Assembly: GCA_027486835.1 (NCBI GenBank)
Contig: JAIXOJ010000126.1
Coordinates: 1 to 41,719, forward strand
Direction: 5' to 3'
DNA: 41,719 bases
Source of the DNA: Chitinophagaceae bacterium
Lineage (GTDB): Bacteria; Bacteroidota; Bacteroidia; Chitinophagales; Chitinophagaceae
Shown here: positions 1 to 9,356 of the stretch, one piece after another
Position numbering within the stretch: position 1 is the first letter of the stretch
Layout: each line of letters opens with the position of its first letter
Program-made: the position numbers and the translations under genes
Notes under the pieces: model-generated
Told to the model about the DNA's origin: nothing
Database searches by the model: none
The model's input: the letters and a program-made list of their open reading frames with translations, nothing else

Positions 1-554
1 GTGTCAAAAGTCATTTCCGAGTGTCAAAAGTCATTTCCGAGTGTCAAAAGTCATTTCCGAGTGTCAAAAGTCATTTCCGAGTGCAAAATGCCATTTCCGA
101 GTGCAAAATGTCATTTTCGAGTGCAAAATGTCATTTCCCAGTGCAAAATGCCATTTCCCAGTGCTAAATGTCATTTTCGAGTGCAAAATGCCATTTCCGA
201 GTGTATAATGTCGTAGCCGAGTGTAAAATGTCGTCTTTCATGTGTAAAATGTCATCTTTCATGTGTAAAATGTCGTCTTTCATGTGTAAAATGTCATCTT
301 TCATGTGTAAAATGTCGTCTTTCATGTGCAAAATGTCATCTTTCATATGCAAAATGTCATCTTTCATGTGCAAAATGTCATCTTTCATGTGCAAAATGTC
401 ATCTTTCATGTGTAAAATGTCGTCTTTCATGTGCAAAATGTCATCTTTCATATGCAAAATGTTATCTTTCATATGCAAAATGTCATCTTTCATGTGTAAA
501 ATGTCATCTTTCAGGTGCAAAATGCCATTTCTGAGTGTAAAATGTCATTTTCTA
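1..554. repeat. Tandem repeat array, 20-bp then 21-bp units
   Basis: About 27 head-to-tail units. Positions 1-220 hold eleven 20-bp units of the form GTGYMAAARKYCATTTYCSA. Positions 221-514 hold fourteen 21-bp units of the form GTGTAAAATGTCATCTTTCAT. Positions 515-554 return to two 20-bp units. The 21-bp part is open in several frames and gives heptad peptides on both strands, which is a by-product of the period and not evidence of a gene. The array runs off the left edge, so its full length is unknown. There are no spacers, so it is not a CRISPR. Confidence 0.95.
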
Positions 555-681
555 GTCTAAAATCTTGTGTTTCATTACTTAAATCACTTTAGTTAGGGCT
601 GAAACAAGGTAATTAATCCTGTAGATGCCACCCTCAGAGCCACTGAGATTGTATTTATGCCCAATAAAAAGAAATAGGTTT

Positions 682-1149
682 TTACAGTTTACTAATGTCT
701 ATACTTCCATTCAACCATTCACCATCGAATTGAGCGGCATATTTGTTATAAAAATTAATGGCAGGTTCATTCCAATCCAATACTTGCCAGCATAAACGGT
801 GCATATTTTTTTGTTTGCACGTTTCAATGATTCCATCAAACAATAGTTTTCCAATGCCTTTACCACGCATTGGTTCGGTAACAATTAAATCTTCTAGGTA
901 GATGCTTTGTCCCTTCCAAGTGCTAAATCGGATATAATACAAGGCAAAGCCAACAATAACTGTATTGTCACCCACGGTATGTTCTGCCACCAAAGCCCAC
1001 CATATTGGATTGCTGCCAAAACCACTTTCGGTAAAATGTTCTAGGGTAATGGTGACTTCTTGTGGGGCTTTTTCATACAATGCCAACTCATGCACGAGTG
1101 TAAGCAATTGGGGGCAATCTTCTTTTCTTGCCTTTCTAATGTGAACCAT
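682..1149 (-). CDS. GNAT family N-acetyltransferase
   Basis: A 155-residue single-domain Gcn5-related acetyltransferase, predicted cytoplasmic. Acetyl-CoA binding motif A is visible as LEDLIVTEPMRGKGIGKLLF (about residues 85-104), with the R-G-x-G-x-G pyrophosphate loop, and motif B follows in WQVLDWNEPAINFYNKYAA. The W-N-x-x-A-I-x-F-Y pattern and overall length resemble the spermidine/spermine (diamine) acetyltransferase-like branch, but the acceptor substrate cannot be read from sequence. The start is the first ATG of the N-terminal VHIRKARKEDC strand, where GNAT domains usually begin. It stands alone, with a mobile element upstream at 1290-1381. Confidence 0.9.
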   Translation of the reverse strand: MVHIRKARKEDCPQLLTLVHELALYEKAPQEVTITLEHFTESGFGSNPIWWALVAEHTVGDNTVIVGFALYYIRFSTWKGQSIYLEDLIVTEPMRGKGIGKLLFDGIIETCKQKNMHRLCWQVLDWNEPAINFYNKYAAQFDGEWLNGSIDISKL

Positions 1150-1289
1150 ATTGAAAATAAAATTGAGAAAATGAACAGCCTTTTTGAGGGCTTTATTTCT
1201 GGACGATAAAAAAGTTTCTTTTTGGATTAGCCATGTTCCATTCAGTAATAGTTCATAGCCGCAAAATTATTTGCGAAGCAGTAAAAAAA

Positions 1290-1381
1290 GGGGGCATCAA
1301 GGTTTTTCGCAGTAATTAGTTAAACCTCACCCCAACCCCTCTCCAAAGGGGAGGGGCAAAACGAAAAACTTTTATGCACCC
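1290..1381. mobile_element. Miniature inverted-repeat element, copy 1 (degenerate left end)
   Basis: 92-bp non-coding element. Its right end reads CGAAAAACTTTTATGCACCC, identical to the end of the copy at 23300. Its left end (GGGGGCATCAAGGTTTTTCG) has drifted from the perfect GGGTGCATAAAAGTTTTTCG terminal inverted repeat. The core contains a complementary CCCCTCTCC/GGAGAGGGG-type hairpin. Relative to the copies at 23300 and 25890 it lies in the opposite orientation. Confidence 0.85.
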
Positions 1382-1393
1382 AAAAAAAGTGCT

Positions 1394-3907
1394 TTAAAAT
1401 TTCGCAACCAGTTTTACGTTCAGTAGCCTTGGCGTAAGTCGGTTGGGAATGGTGTAGGTATTGTTGCTATAATCTTTAATGAGCATATAGCTAATGGTAT
1501 TGGCTCGGTCAATAATATTAAAGACCTCTAAGCTTGCCCAAATACTTTGGAAAGCTTTAAAAGGGGAATGGCTGCGGAGGTTCTTTTTTTCACCATCCAC
1601 CAAAAGGGCGCTAAAGCCCATATCGAATCGGAGATAGCTTTGGATAGTCAAAGCGTTGCGATATTTTACGCTGTTGGGTATATTGTAGGGAAGATTACTA
1701 CCATAAATGGCACTCATGTAGAATTTCAGGTTTTTATTGTTACTCATGTAATCTTGAAAAAACATTCCGAACGTAAATAATCGATCGGTAGGGCGGCGCA
1801 TCCAGCCAACATCAACACGGTTGCTATCGGCCACTACTTGATCCCTAGTGCTGCCAGTGATTACTTCGCCAGCAGCGTTTTTGTATTGCTGGAAATAGAA
1901 ATTATCAATTTTCTCTTTGGTTTGCATCACACTAAAGCTAATCCAACTTTCCGCGTCCTTTACCAACTCGCCATATAGTCGGTTTTCAATACCCACAGCA
2001 TAGGCTTTAGCCCTGTTTTCGCCGAAATACCGAATTCGCACATTATCAATATCATAAGGCACTACATCCCACATGTTTTTATAGTAAGCCTCTGTAGTAA
2101 ATCGCGCTGGGCGGTTAAACATTTTAAAATTAATGTCTAAGCCACTACTAATTTGCCAACTCTTTTGTGCCAACAAGCTTTTGTTAATAGTGCCATCGTT
2201 CCTTCTAAGCTCTCGGTAAAAAGGCGGCTGTTGATAAATGCCCAGGGAGTTTTTAATGACTACATCTCTTTTCCAATTCCTAGGCTTCCAAGAAACGCCC
2301 AACCTTGGAGACACTAATACCTCCTTATTGAGTGTATTATAGTTATAGCGAACGCCCATTTGCAACACAAAATTGTTGCTGTCTTTTATCTGAAAATTGT
2401 CTTGAAAATAACCACTGAAACGAGTGGCATCAAATTCTGCTTTCCCTTTTGTAGCAGAAAAAAGGGTTAAGCTTCCCGTATTATGTGGGAGTGAATAGCC
2501 CGCACTATCGTTGTATTGCCATTCACTTAGTTTGTCATTAATGGTTTGATAATCAATGCTATTGCCCCATTGCAAGAAATGTTTGCCCTTATCAAGGCTG
2601 CCTTTATGGCTGGCATTCAATACTTGAATATTTAAGTTGTTGCGGCTATGGTTTTGGTAAACACCTGCACCTAAAGGATTTACGATTAGGCCATAGGATG
2701 CTTGGCTCTTGTCAAAATCTCTATCGCCAAATAAATAAGCTCCTGTGATGTCTAGGTTTTCTTGTTCTTTATCGGTAAAGCTGCTCAACATCCATTTTAA
2801 TTTCAAGTTTTTACGGGGTTGGTTGGTGGCAGATAAGCCAATAAAATTGGTGCTGTATTTATCTCTTTCTTGGCCTGAGAAATAGATGTCCAATCCTAAA
2901 TTTTGAGCGTACAAACTGGTATAAACCGAAGAAGTGAGCTTGCTTTCTTCTGGGAAAAGGGTAAACTTAGTGGCAGACACATTGGCCAACAATTCGAGCA
3001 GCCATTTTTCTTTGGCCTGCCAAGTAATAAGGGTTTGCAAATCGTAAGAAGAGGGGATATAATTGCCTTTTGTTTCTTGACTGCTTAATAGGTTTCTGTT
3101 ACTCCTATTTCTTGCCCCGATGAGGTAGGTTACTTTGTCCTTTGCTGCTACGCCTTCTAAATGCAGTCCTTGCTCTAACAGACTCACATACGCCGAGCCG
3201 CCTGCTTTTCTTGGTTTTTTATAAGTGATATCTAATACACTACTCAGTTTGTCGCCATACTTAGATTGAAAACCACCATTAAAAAACTTCACCCCTCCCG
3301 TCATTTCCGGATTAATAAAACTCAAACCTTCTTGTTGACCGCTTTTCACTAGATAGGGTCTAAACACTTCAAAGTCATTCACATAAATGAGGTTTTCATC
3401 GTAGCTCCCACCTCTTACTGAATAGTTAGAGGTCAATTCATTATTACTGCCTACAAATACTTTAATCAAACTTTCAATGCTACTAATGGGTGAAGGATTC
3501 AGCAAAGCCTTGGAGGCGTCAATGGCCACTTCGCCAGCATTACCCCTCTTAAATCGGTCGTCTTTTACCACCACATCTTTAAGCTGCTCAATGGATGTTT
3601 TCATCCTAATGACCACTCTTTCTTCTTTGCCAGCGGCAATTAAATAACTTTTCTGTACGCTACTATAACCAACAAAAGTGTACAGGAGAGCAACAGGTTG
3701 CCTATTGGGTACAAATTGAATTCGGAAAAACCCAGTAGAATCGGATATGGTCTGCCTTTGCTTGTTAAGCATTTGGACGGTTACACCAGTAATTGGCATA
3801 TCATTTTCATTGACAATTTTTCCAGATATATAAGCATATAATTGTGACATTCCGGTATATGGAATGAATACAACTAAGAGAACAATGGTAAGTAAACGCA
3901 TGAGCAA
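1394..3907 (-). CDS. TonB-dependent outer membrane receptor with carboxypeptidase-regulatory-like domain
   Basis: 837 residues. It has a signal peptide (about residues 1-22, hydrophobic core then GMSQ), then a carboxypeptidase-regulatory-like beta-sandwich (about 27-110; GKIVNENDMPITGVTVQML), then a plug (about 115-230, with the YSVRGGSYDENLIYVNDFEV plug motif) and a long beta-barrel. The C-terminus ends in the aromatic outer-membrane signature LLNVKLVAKF. This is the usual build of Bacteroidota energy-coupled outer-membrane transporters. No SusD partner is adjacent, so a glycan-uptake role is not supported, and the substrate is unknown. A miniature inverted-repeat element lies 12 bp beyond the stop codon. 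Confidence 0.9.
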   Translation of the reverse strand: MLMRLLTIVLLVVFIPYTGMSQLYAYISGKIVNENDMPITGVTVQMLNKQRQTISDSTGFFRIQFVPNRQPVALLYTFVGYSSVQKSYLIAAGKEERVVIRMKTSIEQLKDVVVKDDRFKRGNAGEVAIDASKALLNPSPISSIESLIKVFVGSNNELTSNYSVRGGSYDENLIYVNDFEVFRPYLVKSGQQEGLSFINPEMTGGVKFFNGGFQSKYGDKLSSVLDITYKKPRKAGGSAYVSLLEQGLHLEGVAAKDKVTYLIGARNRSNRNLLSSQETKGNYIPSSYDLQTLITWQAKEKWLLELLANVSATKFTLFPEESKLTSSVYTSLYAQNLGLDIYFSGQERDKYSTNFIGLSATNQPRKNLKLKWMLSSFTDKEQENLDITGAYLFGDRDFDKSQASYGLIVNPLGAGVYQNHSRNNLNIQVLNASHKGSLDKGKHFLQWGNSIDYQTINDKLSEWQYNDSAGYSLPHNTGSLTLFSATKGKAEFDATRFSGYFQDNFQIKDSNNFVLQMGVRYNYNTLNKEVLVSPRLGVSWKPRNWKRDVVIKNSLGIYQQPPFYRELRRNDGTINKSLLAQKSWQISSGLDINFKMFNRPARFTTEAYYKNMWDVVPYDIDNVRIRYFGENRAKAYAVGIENRLYGELVKDAESWISFSVMQTKEKIDNFYFQQYKNAAGEVITGSTRDQVVADSNRVDVGWMRRPTDRLFTFGMFFQDYMSNNKNLKFYMSAIYGSNLPYNIPNSVKYRNALTIQSYLRFDMGFSALLVDGEKKNLRSHSPFKAFQSIWASLEVFNIIDRANTISYMLIKDYSNNTYTIPNRLTPRLLNVKLVAKF

Positions 3908-4199
3908 ATGAAATTAGTTCAATCGGTGAAGATGTTGCAATTGTATAAAATGATTCTCACAAATGAAGTCTTCTGGATAATAAAATCGATGTGCCTGTTG
4001 CTTTTATCTCTAAACCACAGGATAAATAGTGAAGGTTTCCTTGCAATTGGGTAAGCATTTTATGTAAGAAACACACTTTGTCATTCAAATGAATGAGAAA
4101 TAGATACAAGTCGAATACAACTCAATGTTACCAAATTGTTACCAAAAAGTAGTGTTGCAAGCAAGAAGTGTTATTTTGTGACCTAAATTAGTCTAGTTT

Positions 4200-5354
4200 A
4201 TGAGGAAATTTTTTACATCTATCTTGTTTTTTATCTTTTTTGGCCTGTTAGCCAATGCACAAGTAAATCATGTGGTGATAAGCGCATTTTACGGCGGTGG
4301 CAGTAATTCTAATGCCTTGTACAAGTATGATTTTGTAGAATTGTTTAATCCAACTAATGCGCCAGTAACCTTTAACGAGTGGACAATCCAATATGCAAGC
4401 GCTGCAGGTACTGCTTGGCAAAAAAATAAATTCAGTGGTACTATTGGGGCAGGTAAGTACTATTTATTACAGTTGGCCACACAAGTAGCACCTCCAGCCA
4501 CACAAATTGGGGCTGATTTACCAACACCAGATTCAATCATTACGGTAAAGCCCATCAACTTTAGTGCGACCAATGGTAAAGTGGCGTTAGTAAGTGACAC
4601 TTTTAATTTGGTTGGTGCAACTGTAAGTTCTCCATCTATTATTGATTTACTCGGGTTTGGAACAGCTTCCGCTTTTGAAACCGCCGCAGCACCTGCCGCT
4701 GGAAACAGAAGGATATTGCTTCGAATTAATGGTGGATGCACAGACAATAACGACAATTCCAAAGATTTTGCCTTAGACTCTGTACTTGTTCCAAGAAATT
4801 CAGCCAGTCCAGCAAATACCTGTGTAGGCTTGCCCGTGAAATTGGTTTCATTTGCTGCTCAACAATCATATAATCAAGTTAACCTCTCTTGGAAAACGGC
4901 ATCCGAAATTAATTTCAGCCATTTTGAAATAGAAAAAAGCATCGATGGTATTCGCTATAATACACTTGGTTCAGTTCGTGCGTACAGGAACAACGAAGGT
5001 GGTGTTTATCAATTCGCAGATGTTGCTTACCAAAATAAAAACAGCTACTACAGGTTGAAACTGGTGGATAACAATGGTTCATTTAGTTATGGTAACACGC
5101 TTCAAGTAAAAAGTGCAACCAAGGACAGGCTTTACATCAATAGCACAAGTAGCACAGTAGTTGTTAATCATCCTTTATCAGCAAAGCCCGCATCAATTGC
5201 TATTGTAAGCTTTGATGGTAGAATTATTATGAAACAATCCATTGCAGTTGGATCTTCCCAAACAAAAATTAGTGCACAAAAACTAGGGGTAAACAATTGT
5301 ATTGTTGTCTATGAATCAGATGAAATAAAAATTGTGGAGAAGTTGATTAAATAA
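4200..5354 (+). CDS. Secreted lamin-tail-domain protein with T9SS-type C-terminus
   Basis: 384 residues with a clear signal peptide (RKFFTSILFFIFFGLLANAQ; cleavage expected after residue 20). Residues about 22-155 look like a lamin tail domain (LTD): VVISAFYGGG, then YDFVELFNPTNAPVTFNEWTIQY, a pattern common in secreted Bacteroidota proteins. Residues about 218-300 are the LPVKLVSF...VNLSWKTASEINFSHFEIEKS module that often precedes a type IX sorting domain. The C-terminal 70 residues resemble a divergent sorting domain, but the usual YPNP motif is not evident. No catalytic domain is visible, so a surface or adhesive role is only inference. A perfect 19-bp-stem hairpin follows at 5392-5436. 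Confidence 0.8.
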   Translation: MRKFFTSILFFIFFGLLANAQVNHVVISAFYGGGSNSNALYKYDFVELFNPTNAPVTFNEWTIQYASAAGTAWQKNKFSGTIGAGKYYLLQLATQVAPPATQIGADLPTPDSIITVKPINFSATNGKVALVSDTFNLVGATVSSPSIIDLLGFGTASAFETAAAPAAGNRRILLRINGGCTDNNDNSKDFALDSVLVPRNSASPANTCVGLPVKLVSFAAQQSYNQVNLSWKTASEINFSHFEIEKSIDGIRYNTLGSVRAYRNNEGGVYQFADVAYQNKNSYYRLKLVDNNGSFSYGNTLQVKSATKDRLYINSTSSTVVVNHPLSAKPASIAIVSFDGRIIMKQSIAVGSSQTKISAQKLGVNNCIVVYESDEIKIVEKLIK

Positions 5355-5391
5355 ACAATACATCGAGAATTGTAAGCAGGAGCCTTATTAC

Positions 5392-5436
5392 CATGATAGC
5401 AGATAAATTGAATTTTACAATTTATCTGCTATCATG
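5392..5436. terminator. Perfect 19-bp hairpin, possible terminator
   Basis: The arm CATGATAGCAGATAAATTG (5392-5410) is followed by a 7-base loop and its exact reverse complement (5418-5436). It sits 38 bp after the stop of the lamin-tail gene. There is no clear T-run after the stem, so a rho-independent terminator is possible but not typical. It could also be an mRNA 3'-end stabiliser or a protein-binding palindrome. Confidence 0.55.
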
Positions 5437-5575
5437 ATGTTACTTGTAAACATTTTCGCTTTTTTCTGCTTCAAATAGCACTGATGTGCACATGATTCCT
5501 GTTACTTTGCGTTGCTATATTTTGTTGTTTAAAGTTTTAAATTATTAACCCCTTAATTGTTTTGTTTAAAAAGTT

Positions 5576-7198
5576 ATGAAAAAGATTTTTACAATTTTTG
5601 CTTTGTCTTGTGGCATTTTTAGTGCAAAGGCTCAAACCAGTTTTACACCTGGTAACTTAGTTATTTACAGAGTTGGAACTGGTGGAACTGGTTCAACAGC
5701 ACTTAACAATCGTGCAACACGAGTTTATCTAGACGAAAGAAATCCAGCAACTGGTGCGCTGGTACGTACTATTGCCATTCCAGCAAATGATTCAGCTACA
5801 GCTGGTACTACCAATAAAGTTTTAACGGCAAGTGGTACTGCAACAAGTGATGGATTAATAACAAGATCTGCAGATGGTAGATATCTTGTGTATACAGGTT
5901 ATAATTCTTCAGTTGATACCAGTACATCTAGTGTGACAGCTGCTAGTTCAGTCACTATTAAAAGAATGGTTGGTACCATTGATGCTTTGGGAAATGTGAA
6001 TACAAGCCTAGCACTTTCTAATGTTGGTAGTGGAAACAATGTTAGGTCTGCTGTATCTGAAGATGGAACTAGTTTTTGGATTGGCGCTGGAAACGGTGGC
6101 ATCAAATATGCAAAGTTGGGTGATGATACTGCTATTAATATATTGACTGCCCCAGGCAATATACGTGGCCTTGAACTTTTTGGAAATCAAATCTATTTTT
6201 CATCATCAACAACTACAGGTGGAAGAAAAATTACCCTTGGCAGATTAGAGGGCGGTTTTACGAATAAGAGAAGCACATTCACAAGGGTTAATGGTGTTGA
6301 CACCACATATGTAACCAATAACACCACTGCTTCACCCTACCAGTTTACTATTTTGAAATTGAACGCTGGTTATGTTATGTACATCGCTGATAATGGTAAC
6401 GACACAATCCCTCGTAGTGGTATTCAAAAATATTCATTGGTAGATACTAGCTGGGTGTACAACGGCGCTATCAAGAAAACAACTGCTGTAGGAATTGTAG
6501 GCACTTCAGACGGAACTGGAATACAATTATTTGCCACAAGTGGAAATAGATTATTTAAAATAATAGACAATGGAGGTTACAATGCTCCACCGTCAGACAC
6601 TGCTGTCATTATTGCTAGATCAACTACCAATACAGCATTCAGAGGTATTGCTTTTGCGCCGGTAACTACTCCATTGGCAGTAGAACTTCGTTCTTTCACT
6701 GCTTCTTTAGTAAACAGCAATGTAAAACTAAATTGGGCCACTGCATCTGAAGTAAATGCAAAAAGCTTTGTGATTGAAAAAAGTTTAGATGCTAAAACAT
6801 TTGCTCCTTTGGCAACTTTGGAAGCTAAAAACATAGCTAGTAGTTACACCTATACCGACCTTAGTAAACTGGCTAATCAACAATACTATCGTTTGAAATT
6901 TGTAAATAACGATGGTCGTTTTACTTATAGCAATGTAGTAGCTATCAACGGCAAAAGTGCTACCCGTTTAGAAGTATATCCTAATCCTGTTACTAACACA
7001 GCTATATTGTCTCACCCTAAAGCAACTGAAGGTGCTGTATTGAAAATTACAACCATCGATGGAAAATTGATTTGCACTTTCAATGTTCAAGCTGGTGCTA
7101 TACAAACAAGTGTTGACGTTAGCTACTTGAAAAAAGCCAACTACTTTGTAACTTTTGAAAACAATGGTAGCAAAGCAGTAACGCAGTTTATCAAATAA
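5576..7198 (+). CDS. Secreted protein with T9SS C-terminal sorting domain
   Basis: 540 residues. Signal peptide: KKIFTIFALSCGIFSAKAQ. The N-terminal two thirds (about 22-360) contain repeated beta-strand segments (LVIYRVGTGG, YLVYTGYNS, ELFGNQIYFSSS, ILKLNAGYVMYIADNG) suggesting a beta-propeller, but no catalytic motif is recognisable. Residues about 365-460 are the PLAVELRSFTASL...NWATASEVNAKSFVIEKS module. The last ~75 residues are a type A T9SS sorting domain with LEVYPNPV and the terminal KAVTQFIK. It is therefore expected to cross the outer membrane by T9SS. A strong terminator follows. Confidence 0.85.
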   Translation: MKKIFTIFALSCGIFSAKAQTSFTPGNLVIYRVGTGGTGSTALNNRATRVYLDERNPATGALVRTIAIPANDSATAGTTNKVLTASGTATSDGLITRSADGRYLVYTGYNSSVDTSTSSVTAASSVTIKRMVGTIDALGNVNTSLALSNVGSGNNVRSAVSEDGTSFWIGAGNGGIKYAKLGDDTAINILTAPGNIRGLELFGNQIYFSSSTTTGGRKITLGRLEGGFTNKRSTFTRVNGVDTTYVTNNTTASPYQFTILKLNAGYVMYIADNGNDTIPRSGIQKYSLVDTSWVYNGAIKKTTAVGIVGTSDGTGIQLFATSGNRLFKIIDNGGYNAPPSDTAVIIARSTTNTAFRGIAFAPVTTPLAVELRSFTASLVNSNVKLNWATASEVNAKSFVIEKSLDAKTFAPLATLEAKNIASSYTYTDLSKLANQQYYRLKFVNNDGRFTYSNVVAINGKSATRLEVYPNPVTNTAILSHPKATEGAVLKITTIDGKLICTFNVQAGAIQTSVDVSYLKKANYFVTFENNGSKAVTQFIK

Positions 7199-7236
7199 TT
7201 GGATTGTCCATAAAGGCAATTGAATCTGTTAATAAT

Positions 7237-7274
7237 AAAAAAAGCAGTCTGACTAACTCAGACTGCTTTTTTTG
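7237..7274. terminator. Bidirectional rho-independent terminator
   Basis: The stem GCAGTCTGA/TCAGACTGC (7244-7252 with 7258-7266) has a 5-base CTAAC loop, an A-run on the left and a T-run on the right. It lies between the convergent genes ending at 7198 and 7333 and can serve both strands. Confidence 0.93.
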
Positions 7275-7332
7275 TTTTGTATGATTCTCAAGCTTTTAAA
7301 ATGACTGAGTAATTTTAAGATTGAACACTTCG

Positions 7333-9048
7333 CTAATTTCCCAAAAGAATTTTCTTTGTAGCTTTTTTACCCGCATTTGACTTAACCTCGACCCAATAAA
7401 TTCCTTTTATGTTGCTAGGAAGAACTACCGACTTTTTATTATCCATTCCTTTGAAACTTGACCTGAATAATATTTGCCCAGAACTATTGTATAACTGGAT
7501 ACCTGTTAATGGATGCTTTGACTCGATATTCAATAGGTGGTTATTAATAACCGTAGGATAAACTTTTATATCTGGGTCGCTCCCAGCTACAGTTAACTTA
7601 ACAACATTTGAATAATTTATCTCACCATTTGGTTGCACTATCTTTATTCGATAATATAATTCTCTATAAGCATTGTTGAAACGATGAATAAATGTGTACA
7701 CGTTTCCTATTTGATGAATGTCCAAATTATCAGATGGTTTGGTGAAAACCTCACCAAATTCGCTGTACTCTATAGAAACCTGAGTGGGGGTTGTTCCAGT
7801 AATTTTACAAACAAGTTGATGATAATCTCCGTAGTCCATCCCTCGAAGTATTGGGTTTGCTAGCGGAAGTGGCACACTCACTTTTACTGAATAAATGGTT
7901 CCATTCAATTTAGCTGCATACAACTCACGGTTATCGTCTTCTCCAAAAGTGCTAAATAAAGTTGGGCCACCTTTTTGCAAAGTGCCTACAAATTTACCAG
8001 TAGAATCTTCCTTTACAAGCCATGCATTTCCAGTAACAAAATCTGCACAGATATAATATCCGTACAAAGAAGGCCATGCCGAACCGCGATAAACAAAGCC
8101 TCCCGTTATGGATTTTCCTCCAACTGCTAAACTGTGGGAATAAGAAAATACGGGTGCGGCATAGTTATTTTTGGGCAGGCAACTAGCCAAGTTGTAGGCA
8201 GAATCACCTTCATAACAACGCCATCCGTAGTTTAATCCACTCATTTCTGCCAATGTGTTGGCATTAACTTCTTCGCATTTATCTTGCCCCACATCGGCAA
8301 TCCAAACTTTATTTGTAACACTATCAATAGACCACCGCCAAGGATTGCGCAACCCAAATGCGTAGATTTCCTTTAATACTGAGGTATCATTCACATAAGG
8401 ATTGGATGCTGGAATGCTATAGTAAGGACTAGTGTTTATACTATCTACATTGATGCGTAACATTTTCCCCAACAATGACTTTCTACTTTGGGCAAAATTG
8501 TTTGGATCTCCTCCGCTGCCCCCATCACCTGTTCCGAAATAAAGGAAACCATCAGGTCCAAACTGTAACTGACCCCCGTTGTGGTTGGCATAGGGTTTTG
8601 GAATTTTCATTAATACTACACCAGAATTGGGATCCGCCTTATTCGAATCGGCAGCAAATGTTCGATATCTAGCAACAGTAATGTCACCTGCCTTATTGGT
8701 GTAATAAAGAAAGAAATATCGGTTTTGTTTGTAATTTGGGTGAAATGCCAAACTTAAAAGTCCCCGCTCACCACTATAACTTATCGTATCGGCAATGTTT
8801 AAGAAAACTGCTGATTGTAAAACCCCTCCTTTGAGCATACGGATAATGCCGTTTTGTTGCACCACAAAAAGCCTACCCGAGCCATCCTTAGGGTTGGTTA
8901 TTTCTACTGTGTTCGCTAGACCAGATGTGATAATTGGTTGAAAACTTAAAATCGGTACTTGCGCTTTCAATACGCTTGTGAAAAGCAACATTATAATACA
9001 AAAAGTAACTATTTTGGTGTTTTGAACCGTACAATAGACATGTTTCAT
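7333..9048 (-). CDS. Secreted PQQ-dependent sugar dehydrogenase (glucose/sorbosone dehydrogenase family) with T9SS C-terminus
   Basis: 571 residues. An N-terminal hydrophobic signal segment ends near SVLKAQ (residue 30). Residues about 35-390 match the six-bladed propeller of soluble glucose/sorbosone dehydrogenases: the entry strand GLANTVEITNPKDGSGRLFV, the catalytic HNGG motif at 156-159 followed by GPDGFLYFGTGDGG, then AFGLRNPWRWSID and ADVGQ. In this family the HNGG histidine is the catalytic base and PQQ the cofactor. The C-terminus (about 490-571, IKVYPTVINN then KSNAGKKATKKILLGN) resembles a T9SS sorting domain, so an extracellular or surface location is expected. The true sugar substrate is unknown. 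Confidence 0.88.
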   Translation of the reverse strand: MKHVYCTVQNTKIVTFCIIMLLFTSVLKAQVPILSFQPIITSGLANTVEITNPKDGSGRLFVVQQNGIIRMLKGGVLQSAVFLNIADTISYSGERGLLSLAFHPNYKQNRYFFLYYTNKAGDITVARYRTFAADSNKADPNSGVVLMKIPKPYANHNGGQLQFGPDGFLYFGTGDGGSGGDPNNFAQSRKSLLGKMLRINVDSINTSPYYSIPASNPYVNDTSVLKEIYAFGLRNPWRWSIDSVTNKVWIADVGQDKCEEVNANTLAEMSGLNYGWRCYEGDSAYNLASCLPKNNYAAPVFSYSHSLAVGGKSITGGFVYRGSAWPSLYGYYICADFVTGNAWLVKEDSTGKFVGTLQKGGPTLFSTFGEDDNRELYAAKLNGTIYSVKVSVPLPLANPILRGMDYGDYHQLVCKITGTTPTQVSIEYSEFGEVFTKPSDNLDIHQIGNVYTFIHRFNNAYRELYYRIKIVQPNGEINYSNVVKLTVAGSDPDIKVYPTVINNHLLNIESKHPLTGIQLYNSSGQILFRSSFKGMDNKKSVVLPSNIKGIYWVEVKSNAGKKATKKILLGN

Positions 9049-9356
9049 GGTAAGCTAAGATTTATTTATTCGACTCAAAAATAGTTTTAAAGCTCATTTA
9101 GATATACAAAAGCTTTAAAACTGTATCAAGTATCCATAAATTGAATAAAGAGTGGTTTAAAGCAAGCGAAAAAACTTGTTCGAGACATTATTAATAATAA
9201 CACAGGAACACGTACGACAAAAGCTAACACATAGGTATTCTAAAAAAGCCATAACGAACATCCAATTTGGCTAAACAAAAAAAGTATTTTTTGAAACAAT
9301 AAATTTAGACAAGCCTAAAAATAAATTATCATTGCGGCAATAATAGTATTGTCAAT
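9049..9356. other. Divergent intergenic region
   Basis: 308 bp between two divergent genes, which must hold both promoters. It is very A+T rich. I find no exact TAnnTTTG promoter element and no convincing operator palindrome. Confidence 0.5.

Noticed and set aside
1-554. CRISPR array
   Set aside because: Units are directly adjacent without unique spacers, and no cas genes are present.
164-560. Heptad-repeat proteins on both strands of the left array
   Set aside because: Open frames arise because the unit is 21 bp. Both strands are open at once, there is no start context or non-repeat domain, and the 20-bp parts break the frame.
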